From the NCBI RefSeq assembly GCF_000230995.2, contig NC_019973.1, forward strand, positions 5,284,001-5,348,000: a stretch of 64,000 nt of DNA. The letters are read 5' to 3'. The notes beneath the pieces are model-generated. The model was not told the origin of the DNA, searched no databases, and worked only from the letters and a program-made list of their open reading frames with translations. How positions within the stretch are numbered: position 1 is the first letter of the stretch; the number at the start of each line of letters is the position of its first letter. This document shows, one piece after another, positions 44,809-55,056 of the stretch. Both the position numbers and the translations under genes were made by a program. Source of the stretch: Mesorhizobium australicum WSM2073. Lineage in GTDB: Bacteria; Pseudomonadota; Alphaproteobacteria; Rhizobiales; Rhizobiaceae.

Positions 44809-45467
44809 ATGCCGAAGACATTGACCTGGCTAACCCCTTTTAGTTGGCTGACGCTTGTCGCGCTCGCGGGCCTTGGCCTCGGCGGTTGCAAAATCCTGCC
44901 GACGCCGGTGGCGCAGAGTGAAAACAGCGCGTCTGCCTTTAACCCGGACAAGATGGTCGAGGACATCTGGGCCCCGAAGGTCATCCCCTACCTCAGGCAG
45001 AAGGCTGGGCCGTTCGCCGAGGTCCATGCCTTGGCGAAAACCGATCCGGCGGCGGCCGGCGCCAAATACGGCAATCCAAGGAAGCAGGCGAATTCGCCAT
45101 GGACCTTCGCGGTCCGCGTCGAGGGCAAGATCGTCGCCGCCAACACGCAGTCGCGCGCGGCAACGATGGATGTCGACGTGGACGGCGACGACAAGGCCGA
45201 TGCGCGCGTCCAGATCGGGCCGGCGATACGCGGCACCGCACTTAGAGACAGCCTCGATTTCGTCCAGTTCAACGACTTCACCAATCAGATCGACTTCGCC
45301 CAGTTCGGCAAGGCCTTCAACGCCTATGCCGGTAAGACCGTGCTGTCCAAACTGCCTCGCGAGGCGCTTGAGGGCCGCACCGCCAAGGTGATCGGCGCCT
45401 ATACGATCGAAGGCGGCCAGGACCTGCCGCTGGTGACCCCGGCGGAGGCCGAGATCGGGCCGAAGCC

Positions 45468-45471
<4 letters not shown>
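44809..45471 (+). CDS. DUF2291 lipoprotein of the sugar ABC transporter operon
   Basis: A 220-residue protein. The N-terminus is a lipoprotein signal ending LGGC (Cys about residue 24), so it should be membrane-anchored in the periplasm. The remainder (KMVEDIWAPKVIPYLRQKAG, NSPWTFAVRVEGKIVAANTQSRAATMDVDVDGD) is typical of DUF2291, a family repeatedly found inside ribose-type ABC operons but with no established biochemical role. The start at 44809 gives a normal signal peptide; a GTG at 44794 is an alternative. Its stop overlaps the ATPase ATG (ATGA), so it is translationally coupled to the transporter. Confidence 0.77.
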
Positions 45472-47008
<1,537 letters not shown>

Positions 47009-47009
<1 letters not shown>

Positions 47010-48073
47010 TGACTGACATTCCGGCCAAGGCGACCGCTCCTTCCGCCTCCGGCGGCTCCGCGTTGCTGACATTGATGAAGCTCAGGACCTTTATCGCGCT
47101 GATCGCGGTCCTGGTGTTCTTCTCGATCGCCGCGCCGAACTTCCTGTCTGCGGCGAACCTGATCCTGATGGCCAAGCACGTGGCGCTCAACGCCTTCCTG
47201 GCCATGGGCATGACCTTCGTCATCATCACCGGCGGCATTGATCTTTCGGTCGGCTCGATCGTCGGCCTGTGCGGCATGGTGGCCGGCTATCTCGTGCTCA
47301 ACGGCATCGACCTGCAGATCGGCTACACCATCTATTTCAACGTCGTCGAGATCGCCCTGATCACGCTTCTGGTCGGCATAGCGATCGGCGCCGTCAACGG
47401 GCTGCTGATCACCAGGCTCAACGTCGCACCCTTCATCGCCACGCTCGGCGTGCTCTATGTCGCGCGCGGTTTCGCGCTGCTGTCCTCCGACGGCCGCACC
47501 TTCCCCAACCTGGTCGGCAAGCCGGAACTCGGCACCACCGGCTTCGGCTTCCTCGGCGCCGGCCGGCTGCTCGGCCTGCCGGTGTCGATCTGGATTCTGA
47601 TCGTGGTGGCGCTGGGGGCTGCCTATCTCGCGCGCTACACCCCGCTCGGCCGGCACATCTTCGCCGTCGGCGGCAATGAGAGGGCGGCGCGCATCTCAGG
47701 CGTGGGCGTCAACATGGTCAAGATGTTCGTCTACATGTTTTCCGGCTTCTGCGCGGCGATCGTCGGCCTGATCATCTCCTCGGAGCTGATGGCCTCGCAT
47801 CCGGCGACGGGCGAGAGCTTCGAATTGAACGCCATCGCCGCGGCGGTGCTCGGCGGCACCTCGATGTCGGGCGGGCGCGGCACGATCGGCGGCACCATCG
47901 TCGGCGCCTTCGTCATCGGCATCCTGTCGGACGGGCTGGTGATGATGGGCGTGAGTTCTTTCTGGCAGATGGTGATCAAGGGGCTGGTCATCATCGTCGC
48001 CGTGGTCGTCGACCAGGCGCAGCGCCGGCTGCAGCAGCGCGTCACCCTCATGCAGATGGCAAAGGCGGGTTGA
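47009..48073 (+). CDS. ABC sugar transporter, permease (locus B)
   Basis: A 354-residue RbsC-like permease with about ten hydrophobic segments. Family motifs are FVIITGGIDLSVGSIVGLCGMVAGYL near residue 72, LNVAPFIATLGVLYVARG near 137, the YTPLGRHIFAVGGNERAARISGVGV cytoplasmic loop near 212 and GGTSMSGGRGTIGGTIVGA near 287. Its first base is shared with the last base of the ATPase stop codon. D-apiose dehydrogenase follows after 4 bp, tying this transporter to apiose use. Confidence 0.87.
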
Positions 48074-48077
48074 GAGA

Positions 48078-49112
48078 ATGGCGGGCTTAAGTGGAGCGCT
48101 GATCGGCTGCGGCTTCTTCGCCGTCAACCAGATGCATGCCTGGCGTGACATCGAAGGCGCCGCGATCATCGCCGTCTGCGACCGCGATCCCGAGCGGCTC
48201 AAGATAGTCGGCGACCAGTTCGGCGTGACGCGGCGCTACACCGATGCGGCGGAACTTTTCGCCGCCGAGACGCTCGATTTCGTCGACATTGCCACCACGG
48301 TCGGCAGCCATCGGCCGCTGGTCGAGATGGCGGCCGCGCATGGCGTTCCCGTGATCTGCCAGAAACCGTTCGCGCCAACGCTGGCCGACGCCAAGGCGAT
48401 GGTGAAAGCCTGCGCGGATGCCGGCGTGCCGCTGATGGTGCATGAGAATTTTCGCTGGCAATCGCCGATCCAGGCGGTGCGCGCGGTGCTCGACAGCGGC
48501 GAGATCGGCACACCCTTCTTCGGCCGCATCTCCTTCCGCTCCGGCTATGACGTGTTCTCCGGCCAGCCCTATCTCGCGACGGGCAAGCGCTTCATCATCG
48601 AGGACCTCGGCATCCACATCCTCGATATCGCCCGCTTCCTGCTCGGCGATGTGTCGAGCCTGACCGCGCGAACCAAACGCATCAACCCGGCCATCGCCGG
48701 CGAGGATGTCGCCACGATCCTCATGGACCACGCTGGCGGCGCCACCTCGGTGGTCGATTGCAGTTATGCGACCAAGCTTGCCGCGGAGCCGTTCCCGGAG
48801 ACGCTCATCGAACTCGATGGCAGCGACGGCACGATCCGGCTGGCGCAAGGCTACCGGCTGACCGTCACCGGCAAGAGCGGAACCAGGGTGAGCGACGTCT
48901 CGCCGCGGCTGCTGCCCTGGGCCTCGCGGCCCTGGCACAACATCCAGGAAAGCGTGCTGGCCATCCAGCGGCACTGGGTCGACTGCCTTGCATCAGGCCA
49001 GGAACCGGCGACGTCAGGCGCGGACAATCTGAGGACATTCGCCCTGGTCGAGGCCGCCTATGCCGGTGCCGCCAGCCGAGAACCGGTGCAGATCGAAGCC
49101 TTGCTGAGATGA
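48078..49112 (+). CDS. apsD: D-apiose dehydrogenase (Gfo/Idh/MocA family)
   Basis: A 344-residue NAD-dependent sugar dehydrogenase. The N-terminal Rossmann fold begins LIGCGFFAVNQMHAW; the MocA signature lysine lies in VICQKPFAPTLADAK near residue 95 and the substrate-binding region includes HENFRWQSPIQAVR near 122 and EDLGIHILDIARF near 175. ApsD oxidises D-apiose to D-apionolactone. The assignment rests on the family plus the next gene, a D-apionate lactonase, which overlaps its stop (ATGA at 49109-49112). An in-frame ABC permease precedes it by 4 bp. Confidence in the family is higher than in the exact substrate. Confidence 0.82.
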   Translation: MAGLSGALIGCGFFAVNQMHAWRDIEGAAIIAVCDRDPERLKIVGDQFGVTRRYTDAAELFAAETLDFVDIATTVGSHRPLVEMAAAHGVPVICQKPFAPTLADAKAMVKACADAGVPLMVHENFRWQSPIQAVRAVLDSGEIGTPFFGRISFRSGYDVFSGQPYLATGKRFIIEDLGIHILDIARFLLGDVSSLTARTKRINPAIAGEDVATILMDHAGGATSVVDCSYATKLAAEPFPETLIELDGSDGTIRLAQGYRLTVTGKSGTRVSDVSPRLLPWASRPWHNIQESVLAIQRHWVDCLASGQEPATSGADNLRTFALVEAAYAGAASREPVQIEALLR

Positions 49113-50968
49113 CGGCAGACGCTTTCCAGCTCTACGGCACGCGCGCGGCCGAGCCCAAGCCGGTCACGCTGCGTGCGGGCGCATTGAGCGCGGAACTGGT
49201 CAACGGCAATCTGCGCACCATCCGCCACGGCGGCACCGAAGTGCTGCGTGCCATAGCTTACATTGTGCGAGACCGCGACTGGGGCACCTATGAGCCTGAC
49301 CTCACGGACCTGACCATCGACCAGACGGACGACCGTTTCTCCGTCAGCTACGCGGCAAGCTGCCTCGGTCCGGACGGCAGCCGGCTCGGCTTCGACGCCA
49401 CGATCGAAGGCTCGGCCGACGGCAGGCTGGTCTTCGATGTGACCGCGCTCCCCGAGAGCGATTTCGAAACCAACCGCTGCGGCTTCTGCATCCTGCACCC
49501 GATCGCCGGCCTCGCCGGCAGCCCGGTGACGGTCGAGCACACCGACGGCAGCGTGGTCGAGACGGAACTCCCCGATCTGATCGACCCGTGGCAACCGTTC
49601 AAGGATTTGCGCGCCATCACGCATCAGGTCCGGCCCGGCGTTGTCGCGCAATGCCGGATGGAAGGCGACGCATTCGAGATGGAGGACCAGCGCAACTGGT
49701 CCGACGCCTCGTACAAAACCTATGTGCGGCCGCTGGCGCTGCCATGGCCCTATGTGCTGCCGGCCGGGCAGGCGCTGCGCCAGATGATCAGCCTGCGCAT
49801 CACCGGCGATGCCAATGTGCCTGCCTCGGCGGCGCCGGCCGAACCGGTCCGCGTCGAGCTCGGGCAAGCCGGCGCGAAGCTGCCCGATATCGGCATCGTG
49901 GTCTATCCCGAGGAGATCGAGGCGGCACTTGCCGACCTGCCGTTGCTGCGAGGGCTCGGTCCCCGGCAACTGCTTTTCCACTTCGACCCGACGCGTGGTC
50001 ACGGCCTCGAGGCGCTGCGCGCCCATGCCCGGCTGGCGGCCGCCTATCCTGTTTCGACGACGCTGGAGTGCGTGGTCGCTTGTGCCGGCGATCTGGACGC
50101 CGAACTTTCCGAGATCGCCGACATGGTGCGCCGGGCAGGCCTGCGGCTCGACGCCATCGCGGTGTCGCCTGCGGTCGACCGGCAATCGACGCCGCCGGGC
50201 AGTGCCTGGCCGGCATGCCCACCGCTCGAGGACGTCTACGCGGCCGCCCGCCGGGCCTTTCCCGGCCTCCGCCTCGGCGGCGGCATGTTCAGCTATTTCA
50301 CCGAACTCAACCGCAAGCGCGTTCCAGCCGGCCAGCTCGATTTCATCACCCACTGCACCAATCCGATCGTACACGCCGCCGACGATCTCAGCGTGATGCA
50401 ATCGCTGGAGGCGCTGCCCTTCATCACCCGGTCCACGCGGGCGATCTTCGGGACAAAGCCGTACCGGATCGGACCATCGACGATCGCCATGCGCCAGAAC
50501 CCGTATGGTGGTGCGACCAAGGACAATCCTCAGGGACAGCGCATCGCCATGGCGAACCGCGATCCACGCCACGCCGCGCAGTTCGCCGCCGCATGGACGA
50601 TCGGCTATGCCGCGCGCGTCGCACCGGCGGGAGTGGAGATGCTGACACTGTCCAGTTTCGCCGGACCGTTCGGCGTGGTCGCGGGATCGGGCGAACCCGT
50701 CGCAGAGGGATCGCCGCGGCCGATTTTCCAGGCCGTCAAAGGGCTTTGTGAGTTGGCCGGGCTGACGCATGTTTCCGCCGTGACGAGCGACGAGACGCGG
50801 GTCCTGGCGCTGGCCGGCCGCTCCGCGTCGGGCGAGACCATCGTCTGGCTGGCGAACCTGACACCGAACGACATGCGGGTCGACACTTCCGCGCTTGACC
50901 GGGGCGATCTCGTGATGTCTCCGTATGCGATTACCAGGATCGGTTACTTCTCGGAATTCATCACATAG
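49109..50968 (+). CDS. apnL: D-apionate lactonase
   Basis: A 619-residue protein matching the ApnL-type lactonase in length and neighbourhood. It begins MTADAFQLYGTRAAEPKPVTLRAG, with a beta-rich N-terminal domain (GGTEVLRAIAYIVRDRDWGTYEP near residue 46) and a barrel-like C-terminal region (FHFDPTRGHGLEALRAHARLAAAY near 290; HCTNPIVHAADDLSVMQSLEALPFI near 415). It would hydrolyse D-apionolactone, the product of ApsD, to D-apionate. No classical catalytic motif can be pointed out by eye. Its last 25 bp overlap the convergent GntR gene. Confidence 0.78.
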   Translation: MTADAFQLYGTRAAEPKPVTLRAGALSAELVNGNLRTIRHGGTEVLRAIAYIVRDRDWGTYEPDLTDLTIDQTDDRFSVSYAASCLGPDGSRLGFDATIEGSADGRLVFDVTALPESDFETNRCGFCILHPIAGLAGSPVTVEHTDGSVVETELPDLIDPWQPFKDLRAITHQVRPGVVAQCRMEGDAFEMEDQRNWSDASYKTYVRPLALPWPYVLPAGQALRQMISLRITGDANVPASAAPAEPVRVELGQAGAKLPDIGIVVYPEEIEAALADLPLLRGLGPRQLLFHFDPTRGHGLEALRAHARLAAAYPVSTTLECVVACAGDLDAELSEIADMVRRAGLRLDAIAVSPAVDRQSTPPGSAWPACPPLEDVYAAARRAFPGLRLGGGMFSYFTELNRKRVPAGQLDFITHCTNPIVHAADDLSVMQSLEALPFITRSTRAIFGTKPYRIGPSTIAMRQNPYGGATKDNPQGQRIAMANRDPRHAAQFAAAWTIGYAARVAPAGVEMLTLSSFAGPFGVVAGSGEPVAEGSPRPIFQAVKGLCELAGLTHVSAVTSDETRVLALAGRSASGETIVWLANLTPNDMRVDTSALDRGDLVMSPYAITRIGYFSEFIT

Positions 50969-51657
50969 AGCGCACGCGAGCGCTCGAGGTGCTTGATCAT
51001 CGCCTTCTCGGCGCCGTCGGCATCCCCGTGCTCGATGCGGTCGATGATCTCTTCGTGCTCGGTCAGCGTGTATTTTTCCTTGCCGGTCCAGATCAGCATT
51101 TCGGTGTGGTATTCCTTCAGCCAGCCCAGTGTGGCTTCGCTGACGGCGACATAGATCGGATTGCCTGAAATGGACGCGATCTGGGTATGGAATTTCATGT
51201 CGGCGGAGATAAAGGCTTCGGAATCGCCACGCGCGGCGCGCTGCTCGGCCACGGTCGCCTTCAGCAATTGCACATCCTCTGATTTGGCCTTTTCCGCGGC
51301 TTCCCTGACCATGCCGCGCTCGAAGAAGATGCGCGCGGTCTTCAGGTGCTCCAGCGTGTCCCGGGACGAGGACAGGATGATCTTGGCCGCGCCATCGACC
51401 TGCTTGATGATCGACTTAGCGGTGAGTTGCAGCACCTTGGCGCGCTCGCCATGCGAGATGGCGACCAACCCCATATTGCTCAGCGCCTGCATGGCCTCGC
51501 GGATCGCCGGCCGGCCGACCTCGAAGCGCTCCATCAACTCGCGCTCGGACGGCATGTCGTCGCCCGGCTGCAGTTCGCCGCTGGTGATCAGCCGCTTCAG
51601 TCTTGCAAAGACTTCGTCGGAAAGTTTGCGCCGGACGATCGGCTCCGAACGGTTCAT
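50944..51657 (-). CDS. GntR-family (FadR/NanR type) transcriptional regulator, locus B
   Basis: A 237-residue regulator. The winged helix (LSDEVFARLKRLITSGELQPGDDMPSERELMERFEVGRPAIREAMQALSNMGLV, residues about 12-65) is followed by ISHGERAKV and an FCD domain (ARIFFERGMVREAAE; DMKFHTQIASISGN; EHEEIIDRIEHGDA). It is paralogous to the GntR protein at 36890. It is divergent from the OiaX-type gene with a GGTAT site between them and is the likely regulator of apiose genes. Its 3' end overlaps the convergent apnL end by 25 bp. Confidence 0.85.
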   Translation of the reverse strand: MNRSEPIVRRKLSDEVFARLKRLITSGELQPGDDMPSERELMERFEVGRPAIREAMQALSNMGLVAISHGERAKVLQLTAKSIIKQVDGAAKIILSSSRDTLEHLKTARIFFERGMVREAAEKAKSEDVQLLKATVAEQRAARGDSEAFISADMKFHTQIASISGNPIYVAVSEATLGWLKEYHTEMLIWTGKEKYTLTEHEEIIDRIEHGDADGAEKAMIKHLERSRALYVMNSEK

Positions 51658-51802
51658 CGTGACGAATCACTCCCTGGCCCGGTTCCTGTTTAGCATTCCT
51701 GGCAGGATTACCGGAATGCCCGCGCCTGGAGCGGGTTCGCTCCAGCTTTGCCGCAGCCCACCGCTCTTGTCGAGGCGCGGATATTTCTTGCAATACTTAT
51801 GT

Positions 51803-51816
51803 ACTCATTATACCAG
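51803..51816 (+). promoter_or_regulatory. GGTAT-type operator between gntR and oiaX
   Basis: ACTCATTATACCAG (complement CTGGTATAATGAGT) differs by one base from the site at 43511. It lies between divergent promoters, 54 bp upstream of the RuBisCO-like start and 146 bp from the GntR start, suiting autoregulation and pathway control at once. Confidence 0.55.
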
Positions 51817-51869
51817 ATTTCCTGCGCGACGAAACTTTTTTCGAACCCTTTTCGAGCGGCCGACCGACC

Positions 51870-53120
51870 ATGATCACGCTTACCTATCGCATCGAAACCC
51901 CTGGCAGCATCGAGGCGCTGGCCGCCAAGATCGCCAGCGACCAGTCGACCGGCACCTTCGTCGCGCTGCCGGGCGAGACCGAGGAGCTGAAGGCGCGCGT
52001 GGCGGCGCGCGTGCTGGCGATCCGGCACCTGCCGGATGCCACGCAACCCTCTCTCCCGGGATCCGGCAGCGGGCCCTTCCGGCGCGCCGATGTCGACATC
52101 GCCTTCCCCTTCGACGCTATCGGCACCGACCTGTCGGCACTGAGGACCATTGCCATTGGTGGCACCTATTCGATCAGGGGCCTGTCCGGCATCCGCGTCA
52201 TCGACATGAAGCTGCCGGAACAATACCGGGGTGCCCATCCGGGTCCACAGTTCGGCGTTGCGGGCAGCCGCGGGCTGACCGGTGTCGAGGGCCGCCCGAT
52301 CATCGGTACCATCGTCAAGCCGGCGCTTGGTCTCAGGCCGCACGAGACGGCCGCGATGGTGGGCGAACTGATCGAGGCCGGCGTCGATTTCATCAAGGAC
52401 GACGAGAAGCTGATGAGCCCTGCCTATTCGCCGCTGGCGGAGCGGGTGAAGGCGATCATGCCAGGGATTCTCGACCATGAGCAGAAGACCGGCAAGAAGG
52501 TGATGTATGCCTTCGGCATCTCGCATGCCGATCCCGACGAGATGATGCGCAACCACGATCTTGTGCTCCAAGCCGGCGGCAATTGCGCGGTCGTCAACAT
52601 CAACTCGATCGGCTTCGGTGGCATGGCTTTTCTGCGGAAGCGTTCCGGCTTGGTGCTGCATGCCCATCGCAATGGCTGGGACATTCTCACACGCCACCCC
52701 GGCCTCGGCATGGACTTCAAGGTCTGGCAGCAATTCTGGCGGCTGCTCGGCGTCGACCAGTTCCAGATCAACGGCATCGGCTCGAAATATTGGGAGCCGG
52801 ACGATTCCTTCATCCGCTCCTTCGAGGCAGTGACGACGCCGCTGTTTTCATCAGACGATTGCGCGCTGCCCGTGGCCTGCTCGGGCCAATGGGGCGGCCA
52901 GGCACCCGAAACCTATGAGCGCACCGGCCGCACGGTCGACCTCCTCTACCTCTGCGGCGGCGGCATCGTCAGCCATCCGGACGGACCCGGTGCCGGCGTG
53001 CGGGCCGTGCTGCAAGCCTGGCAGGCGGCGGTCGAGGGCATTGCGCTGGCGGACTATGCCCGCGATCACATCGAACTGGCCCGATCGATCGAAAAGTTCG
53101 GCGACGGCAAGGCAGCATGA
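51870..53120 (+). CDS. oiaX: RuBisCO-like protein, probable 3-oxo-isoapionate-4-phosphate decarboxylase
   Basis: A 416-residue form IV RuBisCO homologue. The GTIVKP lysine is K150, the carbamylatable lysine and metal ligands are K176, D178 and E179 in FIKDDE, the HAHRNG histidine is H266, loop 6 has NGIGSKYWE (K306) and phosphate turns are SGQWGG (338-343) and CGGG (362-365). It has no small subunit partner. OiaX-type proteins decarboxylate 3-oxo-isoapionate 4-phosphate to L-erythrulose 1-phosphate. The next gene (ATGA overlap) encodes the DUF1537 kinase that makes this substrate, and apsD, apnL and apnO are adjacent. The alternative is the transcarboxylase/hydrolase activity (OiaT type) also known among these RuBisCO-like proteins. 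Confidence 0.8.
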   Translation: MITLTYRIETPGSIEALAAKIASDQSTGTFVALPGETEELKARVAARVLAIRHLPDATQPSLPGSGSGPFRRADVDIAFPFDAIGTDLSALRTIAIGGTYSIRGLSGIRVIDMKLPEQYRGAHPGPQFGVAGSRGLTGVEGRPIIGTIVKPALGLRPHETAAMVGELIEAGVDFIKDDEKLMSPAYSPLAERVKAIMPGILDHEQKTGKKVMYAFGISHADPDEMMRNHDLVLQAGGNCAVVNINSIGFGGMAFLRKRSGLVLHAHRNGWDILTRHPGLGMDFKVWQQFWRLLGVDQFQINGIGSKYWEPDDSFIRSFEAVTTPLFSSDDCALPVACSGQWGGQAPETYERTGRTVDLLYLCGGGIVSHPDGPGAGVRAVLQAWQAAVEGIALADYARDHIELARSIEKFGDGKAA

Positions 53121-54451
53121 GCATGGCCGCGCAAAACCTGCTCCTCAGTTATTATGGCGACGACCTTACCGGTTCGACGGACGTCATGGAGGCGCTTGAG
53201 CTCGGCGGCGTTCCGACGGTGCTGTTCATGAACCAGCCCGATCCGTCCTTGCTGGCGCGATTTTCGCATTGCCGCGCGGTTGGATTGGCGGGCACCAGCC
53301 GAAGCGAAACGCCGCAATGGATGGAGGAAAACCTGACGCCGGCCTTCGAATGGCTGAAAGGCCTCGGGGCGGCGATCTGCCACTACAAGATCTGCTCTAC
53401 CTTCGATTCCAGCCCGGCGGTCGGCAGCATTGGCCGCGCCACCGAAATCGGCAGGCGTATTTTCGGCCGAGCGAGCGTGCCGATGGTGGTCGGGGCGCCG
53501 CAGCTCAAGCGCTACACCGCCTTCGGCAATCTTTTCGCGGCGTTCCGTGGCGAGTATTTCCGCATCGACAGGCATCCTGTGATGAGCAGGCATCCGGTGA
53601 CGCCGATGAACGAAGCAGACCTGCTCGCGCATCTCTCGCATCAGACCAGTCTCAGCGCCGGCCTTGTCGACCTGGCGGCATTGCAGGCCGACGATGTTGC
53701 GCAAACGGTCGACCAGGCGATGAAAAACAGGGCGATCGTCCTGTTCGATGTTGAAAGCCGCCAGACACAGAGACGCGTCGGCGAGCAGATCTGGCGCATC
53801 CACGATCAAGGCCATGGCTTCGTTGTCGGATCCTCGGGCGTCGAATATGCCTTGCTTGCCGAATGGGCCGGCAAAGGCATCGTCTCCGGGCACGCGTCGT
53901 TCGCGCCGCCCGGCCCGGTGGACCGCCTCGCGGTCGTCTCGGGCAGCGTTTCGCCTACCACCGAGAAACAAATCCGCTTTGCGCTCGCCCACGGTTTTGA
54001 CGGCGTCGAAATGGATGCGATGCGACTGGTCTCGGAGGGCGCCGGCGACGCGATCGAGCAGGCGGTCGCCACCGGGCTGGCAAGTCTGGCCAAGGGCCGC
54101 AGCGTCATCCTCTACACCGCGCTTGGCCCGCAGGCCGACCGGGGCGCCGAGATCGACAGGATCGAAGGCGCGCGAAACACGCTCGGGCGAGCGCTGGGGA
54201 CCATCCTGCGCCGGCTGATCGTGGAACAGAAACTCAAGCGCGCGGTGATCGCCGGTGGCGATACGTCCAGCCACGCGCTCGGACAATTGGCCATCGACGC
54301 GCTGACCGTGCGCATGCCTTTGCCGCAATCGCCGGGATCTCCGCTCTGCGTCGCCCATGGCGGCGGTGAGATCGATGGCCTCGAAATAGCGCTGAAAGGC
54401 GGCCAGGTCGGCACCGACGCCTATTTCGAGACGATCCGGCTGGGAAGCTAA
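53117..54451 (+). CDS. oiaK: 3-oxo-isoapionate kinase (DUF1537 four-carbon acid sugar kinase family)
   Basis: A 444-residue two-domain kinase. The N-terminal substrate domain has YYGDDLTGSTDVMEALELGG (residues 12-31), and KICSTFDSSPAVGSIGRA near 93. The C-terminal nucleotide domain has VVSGSVSPTTEKQI near 275, GGDTSSHAL near 378 and GGEIDGLEIALKGGQVGT near 420. Family members phosphorylate C4 and C5 acid sugars; next to an OiaX-type decarboxylase it should phosphorylate 3-oxo-isoapionate. The ATG overlaps the oiaX stop by 4 bp. The next gene is convergent on the other strand, only 17 bp away. Confidence 0.83.
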   Translation: MSMAAQNLLLSYYGDDLTGSTDVMEALELGGVPTVLFMNQPDPSLLARFSHCRAVGLAGTSRSETPQWMEENLTPAFEWLKGLGAAICHYKICSTFDSSPAVGSIGRATEIGRRIFGRASVPMVVGAPQLKRYTAFGNLFAAFRGEYFRIDRHPVMSRHPVTPMNEADLLAHLSHQTSLSAGLVDLAALQADDVAQTVDQAMKNRAIVLFDVESRQTQRRVGEQIWRIHDQGHGFVVGSSGVEYALLAEWAGKGIVSGHASFAPPGPVDRLAVVSGSVSPTTEKQIRFALAHGFDGVEMDAMRLVSEGAGDAIEQAVATGLASLAKGRSVILYTALGPQADRGAEIDRIEGARNTLGRALGTILRRLIVEQKLKRAVIAGGDTSSHALGQLAIDALTVRMPLPQSPGSPLCVAHGGGEIDGLEIALKGGQVGTDAYFETIRLGS

Positions 54452-54468
54452 GCGACGAGCCAGGTCGT

Positions 54469-55008
54469 TCAATACAACGGCTTGCCCATGTGCTTCGGCG
54501 TCGGCCACTGCGCCGTGATGCCGGGTTGCACCGGCCGTTCGAGATAGGTCGCCAGAACCACGTAGCTGCGCGTCGAGGTGACGCCTGGTGTCTCGTAGAG
54601 ACGCAACAGCAGGCCTTCGAGCGCCTTGGTGTCCTCGGTGCGCACCTTGAGTAGTACGCACGTATCGCCGGCGACGGTGTGGATCTCCTCGACCTCGGGA
54701 TATTCCGAGATCGCCATCAGTTCAGGGGTCTTGCCCCAGCCGCTGGTGTCTATGTGAACGAAGGTGAGCAGCGGTTTTCTCACCGCGTTGGGATCGATGA
54801 TGGCGGCCGTATTGCGAATGGCGCCGCTGCGCCGAAGCCGCTTGACGCGCTCGTGCGCTGCCGGCGGCGACAAGCCGACGCGATCGCCGAGTTCGGCATA
54901 GCTGACGGTCGCGTCTTCGACGAGAACGCCTAATATTTTTCGGTCGGTCGCGTCGACGTCCCGGGCCGCCGGCCTGTTCCGCGGAATGCCATCTGTTTCT
55001 TCATCCAT
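54469..55008 (-). CDS. Lrp/AsnC-family transcriptional regulator
   Basis: A 179-residue regulator. The AsnC-type helix-turn-helix reads DATDRKILGVLVEDATVSYAELGDRVGLSPPAAHERVKRLRRSGAI (residues about 19-63) and the C-terminal RAM ligand-binding domain includes YPEVEEIHTVAGDTCVLLKVRTEDTKALEGLLLRLYETPGV (about 103-143). The ATG at 55008 was chosen; the much longer open frame that runs on to 56955 on this strand is antisense to real genes. It is divergent from an MFS transporter gene with a 48-bp gap, a layout typical of Lrp-controlled exporters. Confidence 0.85.
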   Translation of the reverse strand: MDEETDGIPRNRPAARDVDATDRKILGVLVEDATVSYAELGDRVGLSPPAAHERVKRLRRSGAIRNTAAIIDPNAVRKPLLTFVHIDTSGWGKTPELMAISEYPEVEEIHTVAGDTCVLLKVRTEDTKALEGLLLRLYETPGVTSTRSYVVLATYLERPVQPGITAQWPTPKHMGKPLY

Positions 55009-55056
55009 AGCGGTATTCCCGATTGTCACGGAATTTAATACGGCCATTATGATGAT

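Noticed and set aside
51870..53120. True CO2-fixing RuBisCO
   Set aside because: No small subunit, phosphoribulokinase or activase nearby, and the sequence is form IV-like with altered loop-6 region; neighbours are a DUF1537 kinase and apiose genes.
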